Assembly: GCA_032718475.1 (NCBI GenBank)
Contig: JAUCBJ010004884.1
Coordinates: 1-64,000, forward strand
Direction: 5' to 3'
DNA: 64,000 nt
DNA from: Nemertoderma westbladi
Lineage: Eukaryota > Xenacoelomorpha > Nemertodermatida > Nemertodermatidae
The notes under the pieces are model-generated. The model did no database searches. It worked only from the letters and a program-made list of their open reading frames with translations, and had not been told where the DNA came from. How positions within the stretch are numbered: position 1 is the stretch's first letter; every line of letters begins with the position of its first letter. Below, piece by piece: positions 22,111 through 34,076 of this stretch. The translations under genes were made by a program, and so were the position numbers.

Positions 22111-23280
22111 TGTGACGGGATCCGAGTTGGCAAATGGATCCCGACCGGTCGCGGTGTGTGTCTTGTGTTGTATAGCAATACGCGTCGTCGCGTCCACTAA
22201 TGTTTCTGTCACTGAAAGGCTTGGGGCTGATAGGCCGAAGGTTTATTATTAATGTCAGATATATAAGTACCAGTAACACAGCACAATCAGTATAGCACAA
22301 TGCTAGCAGTAACGACGATGGTTTAAACAGTTTAACTTCTACTCTGAATACTAGCCAACTGAATCATAATTAACACTGGGTAACAGTTATATGGATATTG
22401 CAGGGAAGATCCAGCTGGCAGTGTATATTGCCTTATTCCCTCTGGTATGCAATATTGCATTGGACAATATTGCATATCCAATCGTGATTCGTAAATCACG
22501 ATTTCCCCATTTTCTCGAGGGGTGGTGCAGTGGATTGGATCCGCTAACACTCGCCCCCATGCAATCTTCCTGGTGAGAAGATAGCATCAACCTCAAAGTG
22601 CGCTCCATTATTCAGCTGGTATCCAATCTAAAATTGGATGTGGGATGGTATATTCTTTTCGGGGGCCAGTTTTCCAGACTGGCCCCTCTGGGTCTGTTCT
22701 CACTACCCGCCCTTGGTACATCTGAGAGCTAAGTTGTGCCAAGGCATCTGCCGTCTCTATTTTAGATGATCGCCTCTCCTCCTAACTCAATTTTCTTTGG
22801 ATATTATTATCCAATCTCTCCACTACTTCCTCACCTCATTAGGCCCATAGGAGTCATCCTCCACTCAGCTCGCTCCCCACATTTGAATTTTGCGCTCTTC
22901 ACCCTTCCTCAAACTCCCACACCTCATCATCGCACCCCTTCTTTACTCAACCCCGTTTTACTCTCACTCTCTATACTCCTGTCGGGTCTCACGATCTCAT
23001 ATATTGTATACGTTATATATAATATGTGAGTCCGTCGTTACTTCGTCCTCCTGTTTCAGTCAATTAGGCTCCCGTCCCAGTAGCTAATTGGAAAAGGTTA
23101 CATCTGACTATAGTATATACATTGTATTTAATATAGATCTAGGTATTGCACTTTTCGATTGATTATATATATATGGTATGCATTATCTTTATACTTATAT
23201 AAAAGATATGAACCTTGACTATTAGTTAGTTTTAGTACTCGCAGTGCCTTCAAGGTATATCAATACAGTCTGTTAACAAT
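22111..23280 (-). mobile_element. LTR-like element family 2, copy 2 (terminal part)
   Basis: Begins TGTGACGGGATCC and runs parallel to the copy at 62404: shared blocks include GAAGATAGCATCAACC and CCCAGTAGCTAATTG. The GGATCCCGA word recurs. Coding remains on the minus strand lead into it, so it is read as the 3' LTR of a minus-strand element. The inner boundary is approximate. Confidence 0.7.
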
Positions 23281-23760
23281 TGTAAAGTTAAGAATTACCT
23301 CCTGTGCCCTCTGGAAACCACCTCATCTCCTTGCCCCTGCCGTCATCCTGTCTCGGGCGTTTTTCTCCTCTTGTTTGCTCTTCAACCCACTCATCCGCGC
23401 TGATACAGCTTTGCCAATCCCCTTAGTTGGATCCTTGGGTGTGGCCGTTATCATTTCGTGGTATCGTTTCGCTGGTGGTCCTACTGAGTGTCCCTCCTGC
23501 TTTCATCTGGTAGCATCACACATGATGATCTTCATGGCACAGGGTATATGTTCTGCCAGAAAGCTTCTAAACCCCATTCTATTCTACGGTGACCACCTGT
23601 CGAGGTATCATTGGGCATTAATAACCCCCCTGTGTGATGCCGCCGTCGCTACCTCCCTAGTAGGTGGATGGCAGTCTTCTCCGAGTGACCTCTTGGTGGG
23701 CCTCCTGGTTAATGTTAAATAACCCCCACCAGAACTCCTGGGCCTTCATCCTCTGTCTGG

Positions 23761-25411
23761 TCATGACACCAACATCATCGGCCCAATCCTCGTAGATGCG
23801 AAACTCTCTTCGTCATTCATCCAATTGCATTGACGCTCAAAGTGTCCCCTAAATCTGCACTTACTACATTTATGGTGTAGCTTCGGGCATGCGCCCATCC
23901 TATGGGTGGTGTCGTGGCAGTACAGACATGTCACCCCCTTCTCGTAGCAATACAGACAGTTCTTCTGCTGGTGGGTTAAACACCAACAGTAGTCGCAGCT
24001 ATTTATCACAGTCTGCCTCCCGAAGTCGTCCTTGGCTCCAAGCAGCCGTCTTTGTCTGTGGCGCCGCTGATACTTGAACAACTCCACCTTATCGTCTCTA
24101 CCCATGTCTATGTTTTCTTCTTCTCTTACCATCGTCTCCCCAAATACCACCCGTGGTGCTGTCCCCGGTTGCTCGCCTAGTCGGATCGCATCTGCCGGGA
24201 AATTCGTCGCCGGCTCTCCATGATCCCAGGCTCGCTTACCTGGGGGATCCCAGAAGGCTCTCGCCCCGCTAGCTGTCACTACACTCCCGTCCACCCAGTC
24301 AGTGTCCACCCGACCGATCCTCTCTATCGGTGGCATCTCCACGAACTCGTCTCCCTCCATCTCTTTCCTACGGTGTGTCTACTTCTCTGTCCACCAGATG
24401 TCTGGTAATGTAATACACCAACTCGCCCTTCTGCCCCGGGTGGTCTACAAGACATTCAAAGGCAGTTCAGAAGGCTCTTCTGTGGTTCAGAGGTGCTCCC
24501 ATCAGTAGAAATGCCGTCATGAATAGGTTCACTAACCCAATCGTTATCCAGGCCTCCTGTAAGATATAACTCTTCTGGTATGTCTTAATCGTTCCCCTTC
24601 GGAAGTGGTACAACTCTTCCCTCCCCGGTCTCGTGCCCCACTTGAGCGATTCCGTCAGTTCTGCTCCGTACTCTTATCGGAACTTCTTCCACTCTGTCGG
24701 CTTATGGCACGCAAGTCCCATCAGCTGGCCCATTGCCATGGCTCCGTTTTGTCCCATGGTATCCACCAGTCCTAATCCATCTGGTTTCGTCATAGCCATA
24801 TAGACTACCTGTGTAGCCAGGGGACTCGGGGTGTTGGTCCAATAATCCTCTCTGCGTTGTTGCGTATTGCTGATCCGATCTTTATTGTGGTCTTTGATCT
24901 CACCAGCATCTGCACTGCATCCGGTAGATGGTTCAACTTCAGTCCATCTTTCTTGCCGTAGGTCCCCAGGTCGAACAGAAAAATATCTACGTTCGGTGCC
25001 ACTAGAAGCAGCAATATAGTTCTACCCCTTCTTCGTCCCATCATCATCCTCTACTGTCCCCTCGTCGTCCAAAACCATATATCCGCCCCTCTCCACCAAT
25101 TCGACAAACTTCCCCCATTCCTTCTTAGCTGGTTCCCGTGCATACCTTAGAATCCCAAAGGAACCTTCCTCCCCCTTCACAACATAACAAAGATGCTTGT
25201 CGATCGCGCACGACGGCGTCCCGTAGGTTCCAACTAATCGTCATTTGGGCATTCCTCTAAACTGATCTTGTAACACGTACGCTTTCTGACTCTTAGGAAG
25301 TCGATTGTAATACTTCCTCGTCTTATTCTCCAGATGTCTCAGCGTGAAATCGACTAACAGCTCACTCTCACTCTTCTCCGACTTCCTTCTCTTGACTAAC
25401 TTCTCCACCAT
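23761..25411 (-). pseudogene. Exonuclease plus zinc-knuckle accessory ORF of element family 2
   Basis: Read downward from an ATG at 25411. The first stretch is basic (LVKRRKSEKSESELL) and leads, past one in-frame TGA near 25233, to LVGTYGTPSCAIDKHL and GGYMVLDDEGTVEDDD (motif I). After a frameshift: LLLLVAPNVDIFLFDLGTYG and TIKIGSAIRNNAERI (motif II-like), then VVYMAMTKPDGLGLVD and LKWGTRPGREELYHF. The last 200 codons (24360-23761) hold three C-x2-C-x4-H-x4-C knuckles (CDYCWCLTHQQKNC, CLYCHDTTHRMGAC, CSKCRFRGHFERQC). The order equals that of the 944-residue protein at 49.4 kb. A short downstream frame overlaps the stop by ATGA (about 23763-23657) and is Trp-rich, like the one after the intact gene. 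Multiple breaks: inactive. Confidence 0.7.
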
Positions 25412-25480
25412 GCCAATTTCTCTCTCTCACTGGTGGTGCCTTGCGAAGGCTCAGTAGGGCAAGATATAACTAATTTCAGT

Positions 25481-26058
25481 TTTGGATTCGGTCCCGGACA
25501 AGTCGATCCCGGACAATTCGGTCCGGACAATTCGGTCCTGGACAATTCGGTCCCAAAACACTAAATAAATGGGACCGAATTGTCCAGGACCGAAATGTCC
25601 GGGACCGAATTGTCCTAGGACCGAATTGTCCTAGGACCGAATTGTCCTAGGACCGAATTGTCCTAGGACCGAATTGTCCGGGACCGAATTGTCCAGGACC
25701 GAATTGTCCGGTTCCTGATAGCAACTTTTTAGTGCTTTTTTCATATTGGTGAATGTTCTAGAACATTAGTAGAGATATTTTTTTTATGGTAGCTAGTGTT
25801 ATTTACTTGCTAGAATTTTTTGAAATTTTAAAAATACTGTATTTTTTTTAATTTTTGTTATTGGTAAGTGTTTGAGAACATTTTTATATATTATTTAAGG
25901 TGTAGCTAGTGTTTTTTTTACTAGCTAGCATTTCCTTGAAATTATAAAAACACTTGTGAAAACATTGATATTTCAGAATTAATGGGACCGAATTGTCCGG
26001 GACCGAATTGTCCGGGACCGAATTGTCCGGACCGAATTGTCCGGGACCGAATTGTCCT
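25481..26058. repeat. GGACCGAATTGTCC arrays in inverted orientation
   Basis: 25486-25558 carries GGACAATTCGGTCC units; 25570-25712 carries the inverse orientation GGACCGAATTGTCC (about nine units, some joined by CTA); a third block at 25981-26058 repeats the second orientation five times. Blocks 1 and 2 can fold on each other around AAACACTAAATAAAT. The AT-rich spacer at 25713-25980 has no gene. Confidence 0.9.
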
Positions 26059-26519
26059 GCTTCCTTCAGTTTCAATCAGTTTTAGATCAGCGATGGCCTA
26101 CCTTCTATCTACCTTTTATCTACCTTTTATACAATTAATTTTGGTTACGTGTCAATTTTTCTTATTTTCGCAATTTTGTCCGTTACCTTTTAATTATGTT
26201 TCTATAATTTTTCAATTTTCAGTTGCTACGATTTCTCCACCTTTCTGTAATTATTTACCCATACGTCTTTGCTACTTATTAAATAGCACCTCATCAGCTA
26301 ATTACTTCATAAGTAATTCATCACCACTTATTGTATGTTTACAGAGAAGACTAGCTACAATTTTCCTATTGTTGTACTAACTTTCCACCAGACAGCTTTC
26401 TGGGTCTGTAACAATACTCTAAGTCTGCACTCTGGGCTATGCGCTATAGTAGTCTAGTTCATGCGGCCTACACTATCTATCCTATCACGGCTACATATCC
26501 CCCTCAACTCCCCACGTGG
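26059..26519. other. Non-coding spacer
   Basis: T/C-rich. Near 26506 a block CGTGGCGCCCTCAGTGCCCAC resembles 63857 in element copy 3, so part of this may be family 2 internal or terminal sequence. Confidence 0.4.
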
Positions 26520-27040
26520 CGCCCTCAGTGCCCACTATAGTTCGTATTATATGTACTATTATTGGTCCCATTGACCCGGCATTAGTACTTAACGTACATT
26601 AGCACATAGTGCTCATCAGACAATGACTTACGTAATGTCTACTCATCTAATCCTACATGTGGTACTATGTGCCCTTCTAATCCTAATATAGTATGTATTA
26701 TGTACTATTATTGGTCCCATTGACGTGGCATTAGTACTTATTACGTACGTTAGCACATAGTGCTCATCAGACAATGACTTACGTAATGTGTACTCATCTA
26801 ATCCTACATGTGGTACTATGTACCCTTCTAATCCTAATATAGTATGTATTATGTACTATTATTGGTCCCATTGACCTGGCATTTGTGCGTATGTAATTAT
26901 GTATGTTAGTACAGGTGTACTCATCAGACGTACATGTGTGTACTTTACTATGTTTGTACTCATCGAGTGTACGTATGTAATTATGTCCATCTATTCCTAA
27001 ATATTATGTACGTTAGTACATAATACATAATACCTCTCTG
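26520..27040. repeat. ~150-bp tandem repeat
   Basis: The word ATTGGTCCCATTGAC recurs at about 26561, 26710 and 26861. Each unit also has AGCACATAGTGCTCATCAGAC and ACGTACGTTAG-type steps. About two and a half units, the last diverged. Confidence 0.9.
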
Positions 27041-27044
27041 CTGC

Positions 27045-27324
27045 TGAGGAACGCAAACTGGAAGCTGATGAACATAAACGGGAAGCTAAATTAAAACGTG
27101 AAGCTGAAGAACGGGTAGCCCAGTTTCAGGCTCAGCAAAGGAGTATACAGAATAAAAGTCAGCAAGAAAACATACAGGATGAGATTAAGTCACTGAAAAA
27201 ACAACAGTCGGACACTCGTTCACTCGTTCGGACGACATTCGTTGTTATACGAATAACAATATTCGCCAGTATTAATAGAGAGTCTAAAAATATGACTCAA
27301 AGGGGAAGCGAGTTCATCGCGTAG
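27045..27324 (+). pseudogene. Coiled-coil coding fragment
   Basis: One frame stays open for about 93 codons to a TAG near 27322, without a good ATG. The first 60 residues are a charged heptad-like helix (RKLEADEHKREAKLKREAEE, then QDEIKSLKKQQ). Similar Glu/Lys/Gln-rich helices occur in the Gag region of the 2265-residue ORF at 42 kb. I take it as a decayed gag-like fragment or an exon of an unseen gene; no further domain is visible. Confidence 0.4.
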
Positions 27325-27351
27325 CAGTTTAAGAACGGCTACAGGGATACC

Positions 27352-27608
27352 GTTCTATAAACAGGAGTCTGATACAGGGTGGGGTAGCTCAGTTGGCCGG
27401 GCCTACAATCTATTGGTTGTAGGTTCAGCCCCGCCAGGGTCCACTCAGCCTTTCATCCACTGGGGTCGATAAAATGAGTACCAGTTAAATAACTTGGAGC
27501 AAATCTTGGGAAAGGAGTAGCGCCCACCACTACCTTCGGGTAACAGCTATCGAAAGGGGAGCCTTCGGGTCGCCTCCAGCTTCTGTTTGCTTTTTTTTGT
27601 TTTTTTTT
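27352..27608 (+). mobile_element. tRNA-derived SINE with Ceph/Meta-SINE domain
   Basis: The head has box A (TAGCTCAGTTGG at 27385) and a box B-like GGTTCAGCCCC. The body contains TCGATAAAATGAGTACCAG, the box found in octopus OR-type and other Meta-SINEs, then a tail ending in T-rich sequence. Direct repeats ACAGGGATACC at 27341-27351 and 27609-27619 bracket it and are likely the target duplication; about 28 bp precede the tRNA head. Confidence 0.82.
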
Positions 27609-28395
27609 ACAGGGATACCATCTGGGCAAGCTGTACTTAACCCTATTCTACCTGGGCTAATCTATCCGAGATTCAACCTGGGTGTTGGCGTTTTCTGCCA
27701 ACAATTTTGAATACATTTTGAATGAGGTAGAAATGTTCACAATTAGTTGCGTTTTCGCATGGAAACAGACACATATATGGAGCATATAGTGGATTTTAAA
27801 TTAATGTAAAATATTATGGCTAACTATCCAATATTTAAATAATTAATTAGAGTGCACCATTCAAAAAATATATATAAAAATATATAGTTTCAATGGAAAG
27901 AGTTACTATTTGCCTATCTTTACCAAATTACTCCCTCCTCGTACCTTGTATGAGATGTTGGGTTTAGTGTTTCATATTATAGTCTAGTAAAGGACAGATG
28001 GCTGGGGGCTATTCTTTACACTACTGCAAAGATTGGTAAATAATTGGAACAAAGTGGTCAGACAATATTAGCTTGTCTGCATGCTGCAACAGCAACCTGG
28101 GAAGCCAACCTAATGTGCTATTTTGCTTGAGGCAGTTTCAGACTCCTGGTGACTTAATTCAATACATCCTTAGATGATAACTTGGCTGCAGATCTCAACC
28201 CAGTTTTCTATCCAGCTGTGTTTTAGGTATCTCAATTCCAGCATGAGGTAAACAAACACAATGCCTTATCTACCTTCACTTGTAATTTAATTCATTTCAA
28301 AAATATCTGTCTGGCAGGTAAAACTGGTTGAATAGTTTGGTATTTGATTGGGTGCCAAGGCTAAGGCATTGTCCAACCAGAATCACATTAATTAA

Positions 28396-30169
28396 TCAAT
28401 CAATCAATCGGCTTACTGGGCGGAAAAGCCAACCAACCACCAAGGTTAAGGCTGAATCACCAGCCGATCGCCTCAATGGTTGGAAAGCCCACTTTGAAAA
28501 GCTCCTCAATAATGACAGGGTATTGCCAGATAACTTTATAGAAGTAAAGTGTCTGAGTCTGTACTCCCAGATATTCCCATTGGCGACATCTCCTTTGCAG
28601 AAGTGAAGGCTGCTGCAAAGAGCATTAAGACCAATCGTGCCAGTGGAGTAGATGGTGTTCCCCCTGAGGTCTTTAAAATACCTGAGTGTTTAAACCTCAT
28701 CTATCCCATCATAGTAGACATGTACCGAACAACAAGAGTCCCACAAGAAATGAAAACGAATAAGTTGGTGCCAGTTCCCAAGAAGGGCAACCTAACACTC
28801 TATGGTTCTTTTCGGGGAATCTCATTGATCTCGATTGCTGCAAAGCTATACAATAGGATTCTATTAAATCGCATCAGGGATCCCATTGAGAGACTGCTCC
28901 GTGGAAATCAGAATGGGTTCCGTAAAGGTCGTGGGACCATGGAGCCCATTTTGGCACTTAGAAGGATTATTGAAGAATTATCAAAAAAGAAAGACAGGCA
29001 TCTGGCTGTTATCTTTGTTGACTTCTTCAAGGCCTTTGATTCAGTCTCTCGCTCACGTATGTTCAGCATACTTTCATTATATGGGATTCCTGATGAAATT
29101 ATTGCAGCAATCAGATCAGTATACGATGGTTCGACAACATTTGTGTCTACTGTTGACGGTGACACAGAACCATTTGAAGTGTTATGGGGCGTCCTCCAAG
29201 GAGACACACTTGCACCATTCTGGTTCATTATTGTGGTTGACTATGTTCTACGCATGTCCTTAGATCATCATAATGATGATGGGGTGATGATAACTCCACC
29301 TACTGGCTCCAGAAGTCGAGGAAATCCTGCCAAGTACCTAACTGATCTAGACTTTGCTGATGACTTAGGAGTACTCTCAGAATCATTAGAGGGAGCCCAA
29401 CGGCTCCTCAGCTCATTAGAACATGCTGCTTCTAGTGTTGGTCTTTTTATTAACTCCAGAAAGACCAAAATTCTGACAGTTAACTTTGAAAGTCCTCAGC
29501 AAGTCTCTGATCGGATAAGCATAAGCTCAAAGGATGGTATGCTTGAGCATGTGGACGACTTCTGTTACCTGGGATCATGGATCCGGAAGTCAGGTGAGGA
29601 CCTTCGAATACGTAAGGGAAAGGCATGGGCAGCCTTGAATAGGCTTTCCAGGATTTGGAAGTCACCGAGAATTAATCGGAAACTTAAGGTCCGATTATTT
29701 AGAGCAGCAGTAGTTCCAGTACTCCTCTACGGGAGTCCATGCTGGGCTCTAACTGCTGAGGACACCAAATCTCTGGATGGCACATTCACAAGAATGCTAC
29801 GCCGGGTTCATTCTGTTAAGTACAATGCACACATCTCCAACCAGACACTATATAACATTGGAGGTATCTCATTGGTTCCCCCAAGCTTGACACTAGAACA
29901 AAATCGCCTCAGCTTTGCAGGACATTGCTTTCGCCGTGAGGACCAGCCAGTGCATAATCTTGTACTTTGGCAGCCTCATGGAGTGAATAAGCATGGTGGA
30001 CAGCCCATGACTTTCTTGAGACGCATCTTAAAGGACACTGGCCTTAAAGATGCGGATGATCTAGCAAATGTCATGGGTGATAGGGAGTTGTGGCGGTGCA
30101 ATTTTGTTGACAAGCCGGCACAGCATTCCTAAAAATGCAGCTGCAATGCAGCATGCCGATCCTAGTAGT
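28396..30169 (+). mobile_element. RTE-like LINE, copy B, with 11-bp target duplication
   Basis: 5'-truncated copy. ACATTAATTAA at 28385-28395 and 30170-30180 is the target duplication. The 3' end is GCCGATCCTAGTAGT, as in copy A. It sits inside the piggyBac-like element, so it is the younger of the two. Confidence 0.9.
28408..30132 (+). pseudogene. RTE-like reverse transcriptase, catalytic core complete
   Basis: After a frameshift near 28545 the frame is open for 527 codons to the stop at 30132. RT motifs appear in order: TNRASGVDGVPPEVFK (entry), GFRKGRGTMEPI, VIFVDFFKAFDS (motif A with catalytic Asp), GVLQGDTLAPF (motif B), DLDFADDLGVL (motif C, FADD), then the thumb/connection region with YLGSWIRKSG and LLYGSPCWAL. 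There is no endonuclease because of truncation. Nearly identical in sequence to copy A where they overlap, so the family moved recently. Members copy their RNA at a nicked target. RTE assignment is by motif style. Confidence 0.85.
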
Positions 30170-30559
30170 ACATTAATTAAGAAGTTAGGAATATTGTGAC
30201 AGCACCAAGAATTATTTTAGTAAATTAATTAATTAATTATAAAATTCTCGACTTCCCTTTGACAAAATCTCATTTGCAAAAAAACTAAAAATCGCACAAA
30301 AAAATAAATGACCCACTACGAGATTCACCAGTAAATTTTAGGAAAAGTCAACAATTTTCAAGTGCATAGCCCTTAAATATATTCTCAAATTCACAGCATT
30401 ATAAAATGTTGGCGGAAAACGCCAACACCCAGGTTGGATAGGGTTAAGACGAAGATTTGTCATCATATCTAAAACTTTATCCTCTGAAATTTCTATATTT
30501 GAAAAAAATATGTATCAGTTAACATAGACTTTGACGTGCTTTGTCTGTAAATCCTTCAT

Positions 30560-31600
30560 TATAGAAGTAAGATATGTATTAAATACCTAGTGTCTATCTA
30601 GGTCTGTAAATCCTTTATTATATAAGTAAGTTAAATCGTCTGTAATTCCTTTATTATATAAGTAAGTTAAATCGTCTGTAATTCCTTTATTATATAAGTA
30701 AGTTAAATTGTCTGTAATTCCATTATTATTGAAGTAAATTGTATTGAAATTCATACTGTATTATTTATCGACGTGTTCTGTCTGTAATTCCGTTATTTTA
30801 TAAGTAAGATAATCTTTATATTTTTCGACGTGTTCTGTCTGTAATTCCGTTATTTTATAAGTAAGTTAAACTTTATATTTTTCGACGTGTTCTGACTGTA
30901 ATTCCGTTATTTTATAAGTAAGATAATCTTTATATTTTTCGACGTGTTCTGTCTGTAATTCCGTTATTTTATAAGTAAGTTAAACTTTATATTTTTCGAC
31001 GTGTTCTGTCTGTAATTCCGTTATTTTATAAGTAAGTTAAACTTTATATTTTTCGACGTGTTCTGTCTGTAATTCCGTTATTTTATAAGTAAGTTAAACT
31101 TTATATTTTTCGACGTGTTCTGTCTGTAATTCCGTTATTTTATAAGTAAGTTAAACTTTATATTTTTCGACGTGTTCTGTCTATAATTCCGTTATTTTAT
31201 AAGTAAGTTAAACTTTATATTTTTCGACGTGTTCTGTAAGTAATTCCGTTATTTTACAAGTAAGTTAAACTTTATATTTTTCGACGTGTTCTGTCTGTAA
31301 TTCCGTTATTTTATAAGTAAGTTAAACTTTATATTTTTCGACGTGTTCTGTCTGTAATTCCGTTATTTTATAAGTAAGTTAAACTTTATATTTTTCGACG
31401 TGTTCTGTCTGTAATTCCGTTATTTTATAAGTAAGTTAAACTTTATATTTTTCGACGTGTTCTGTCTGTAATTCCGTTATTTTATAAGTAAGTTAATCTT
31501 TATATTTTTCGACGTGTTCTGTCTGTAATTCCGTTATTTTATAAGTAAGTTAAACTTTATATTTTTCGACGTGTTCTGTCTGTAATGAAAGTTAAACGCA
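30560..31600. repeat. 57-bp minisatellite
   Basis: Units around TTCGACGTGTTCTGTCTGTA, ATTCCGTTATTTTATAAGTA and AGTTAAACTTTATAT; the CGACGTG start recurs every 57 bp (for example 30883 and 30940). The upstream part (30590-30780) has shorter diverged units. The last unit decays at about 31590. Confidence 0.95.
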
Positions 31601-31815
31601 AATGAAAAACTTAGTGTATATCTTTCGACGTGCACTGTCATTCATTTTAAAGTAAGTTATTTTAACTGGAAAATCAAAGAATGCTTCCTTATTTTCGTGT
31701 GTCTAATTATTAATATATTTTTTTAATTTTTTTAATACCAGTCCTATTGAATACGATGCCGTACTGTGCGTAAATAAAAAATTGTACTGCTGTAATTAAA
31801 GTGTAGATCAAGTTA

Positions 31816-32489
31816 ATGAATAGTAATATTGCGATCTCTACGGAAATTTGCGGGTTCTGTTTCTCTAAATTCACCACGACTGATTATATTTTTTACTGTA
31901 ACAATTGTTGTACACTCTATCATCTTCCATGTGGTTCTCATATTACTGCTCCAGAAATAGTGCAACGTTACCCTTTTCTGGAGTTGACAACGATGATGTA
32001 GATACATTTTATACTGAAACTTTAACTGACAATGATGACTCTTCAAACCTCTTTTCCGACATCGATCCGCATGTCAACATCGCGTGTAATATTGAAACAT
32101 TGGGGTACATTGATACCACAAAATTTTCTAGTAAAATTAATGAACTGAATTCCCCCAATCGTTTTTTCGGTTTATCATTTAAACTGTAGAAGCATTAATA
32201 AAAATCTCCCAGCGATAACCGACTACTTACAATCACTAGAAGCTCAATTTGACGTTTTAACCTTCACAGAGACGTTTTTAGCCAATGACGACACCGCAGA
32301 TTTAATCAAAATTCAGAGCCGACCTTCTTAAGAGCAATGCGTAATCCCGCGAATATCTACAAGTTATTAACTCAAACGGCTTTCCCCAATTAGTAAATAA
32401 CGCGACTCCTATAACGCATAATACAAAATCCCTAATAGACCACATCCATACAAATATTAGTGATGCAATATGCTATCCAGGTGTTTTCC
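31816..32489 (+). pseudogene. PHD-like finger and endonuclease N-terminal part of the LINE
   Basis: 31816 on: ICGFCFSKF ... FYCNNCCTLYHLPCG, a PHD-like C4HC3 spacing cut short by a frame loss near 32000. 32180 on: RSINKNLPAITDYLQSLEAQ and VLTFTETFLANDD, the usual start of a CR1/Jockey endonuclease with catalytic Glu. 32350 on: SLIDHIHTNISDAI, the block before the final SDH motif. About 150 codons between are deleted. CR1-like ORF1 proteins are known to carry PHD-like fingers, which supports one element. Confidence 0.65.
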
Positions 32490-34076
32490 TTAACCCTATT
32501 AGTACCGGGCTATAAAAAATGTTGTACAAATACCGGGGGGGGGGGGGGGTCATATTGAACCCCCCCCCCCCCCCCCTCTAAAATCTATAAACTTTTACGA
32601 AAACGTCTGATTTTTTGTTTGTACGTAGGTATCACTAGTCTGGATCCGACCGAAAAAAAAAATTCGAAAAAATGTACTGGGGTGGTTATATTGCAGCACC
32701 AAAATTACAAGTAGTGCACAATTTTCACAAAATTTGAAAGTTACATTTTATGGCTAATTGTTTTTCAATACAGGTTTTCTGGGGCGCAAAATACATTGGA
32801 AAATATTTAAAAATGATACGATTACTATAAATGGCTGTTTAGTCCTCTCTGCGTAGGATAAAAATGAAAAAAACAAGTAACCAGCACTTTTCAGTTAGAA
32901 CACACAATTTTTAATTCACTTATGCGATGCTATAAATTCACATTTTCGGTTTTCTAGGGCGCTGATTCTAATGGAATACATTTCTAATATGCCAGATCAT
33001 TGCTACTTCTATTTTTCGGCGTAATTTGGCAAATTTTGGTGCTAGCACTAAATTTCGTACCCATCACCAAAAAGTACAAGTTTGCGATGTCCAGTGCTGT
33101 TTTTATTGATTCCATCGGATTGAGGACCCTCATAAACCCGTATAACGCAAGAAAAAAGATGATACTATCTCCTGATCAATTTGCTTATTATCCAAAATTT
33201 GGTGCTGGCACAACAATATTCACCCACCTTGCGAAAAATACAAGTTTGAAAATTCTTATGAAATTTTTACTGATTCCATTGAATTCAGAACCCTGACAAA
33301 CCAGTATAACGCAAGAAACACGGTGACACAATCAATTGATATATTTGATGGTTTTCAAAATTTGGTGCTAGCACCACATTTTGCACCCACTTCCGAAAAA
33401 TACAAGTTTGAGATGTCTAGTTCGAAATTATATATTCCATTGAATTCAGAACAGCCATAAACCTATAAAACGCAAGAAATAATTTGTCACAAGCAATTTT
33501 ATCTATTGAATGGATTTTCAAAATTTCGTGCTAGCACCAAAATTTGCACATAGCACCGAAAAATACAAGTTTGACACGTTTGGTGCAACTCGTAAATATT
33601 TCATCGAAACCAGAACCCCAAAAAACCCCAATTGCGTAAAAAAACAAGTTTCTAACAATCAATTTACAAAATTGACATATTTCAAAATTTGGTGCTGGCA
33701 CCAAAATTTGGCACCCGCCGAAAAAAACAAGTTTGAAATTTCTAAATCAATTTATATGAATACCATCCAATTGCTAACACCAAAAAACCGGTGTAAATCC
33801 AAAATAGAGATGTTACAATTCATATTTAATGAAATGTAATTTTCAAAAAACGTCTCAAAAAAGTGCCAAAAGTAGGGTTAAAATATGGTGCTATAACTCG
33901 AAAACTACCCAATATTTTCAAAACGGTTTTCACTACTAGGAAGACAATAGATTTTTAGGAAAAGTCATAAAATTTCAGATTCCCAACTGCGTTTGTTTCA
34001 GAATTATAATAAAAAAACCACGATGAAGGGTAATATTGACCCCCCCCCCCCCCCCCCCCGGGTTTAATAGGGTTAA
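32490..34076. mobile_element. piggyBac-like TTAA element with G/C-tract ends
   Basis: TTAA at 32490-32493 and 34073-34076 flank inverted ends: CCCTATTA at both tips, then CCGGG followed by a run of 13-18 G/C and GGTCAATATTACCC-like sequence (left GGTCATATTGAACC at 32550, right GGGTAATATTGACC at 34028). A short C-tract palindrome follows on the left. Inside are about five diverged direct repeats of ~165 bp (AATTTGGTGCTAGCACCAAA, a palindrome, then AAAAATACAAGTTTGA) between 33030 and 33740. No transposase. It interrupts a LINE endonuclease. Confidence 0.75.

Larger units (their letters stand above)
27637..30447. mobile_element. piggyBac-like TTAA element, non-autonomous, with nested LINE
   Basis: TTAA at 27637-27640 and 30444-30447 flank inverted ends: left CCCTATTCTACCTGGG ... 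and right, reversed, CCCTATCCAACCTGGG, both leading into TGTTGGCGTTTTC and its hairpin partner GCCAACA. The left end has a 26-bp partial duplication. Without the nested LINE the element is about 1.0 kb and non-coding. TTAA duplication plus a CCCT end is the piggyBac pattern. Confidence 0.75.

Noticed and set aside
21869-22300. 143-codon minus-strand ORF
   Set aside because: No domain or signal, it crosses into the LTR-like block, and its composition looks like chance AT-rich reading.
22766-23087. Plus-strand ORFs in the C/T-rich LTR-like block
   Set aside because: Low-complexity Pro/Ser/Leu products in overlapping frames, not conserved in the copy at 62404.
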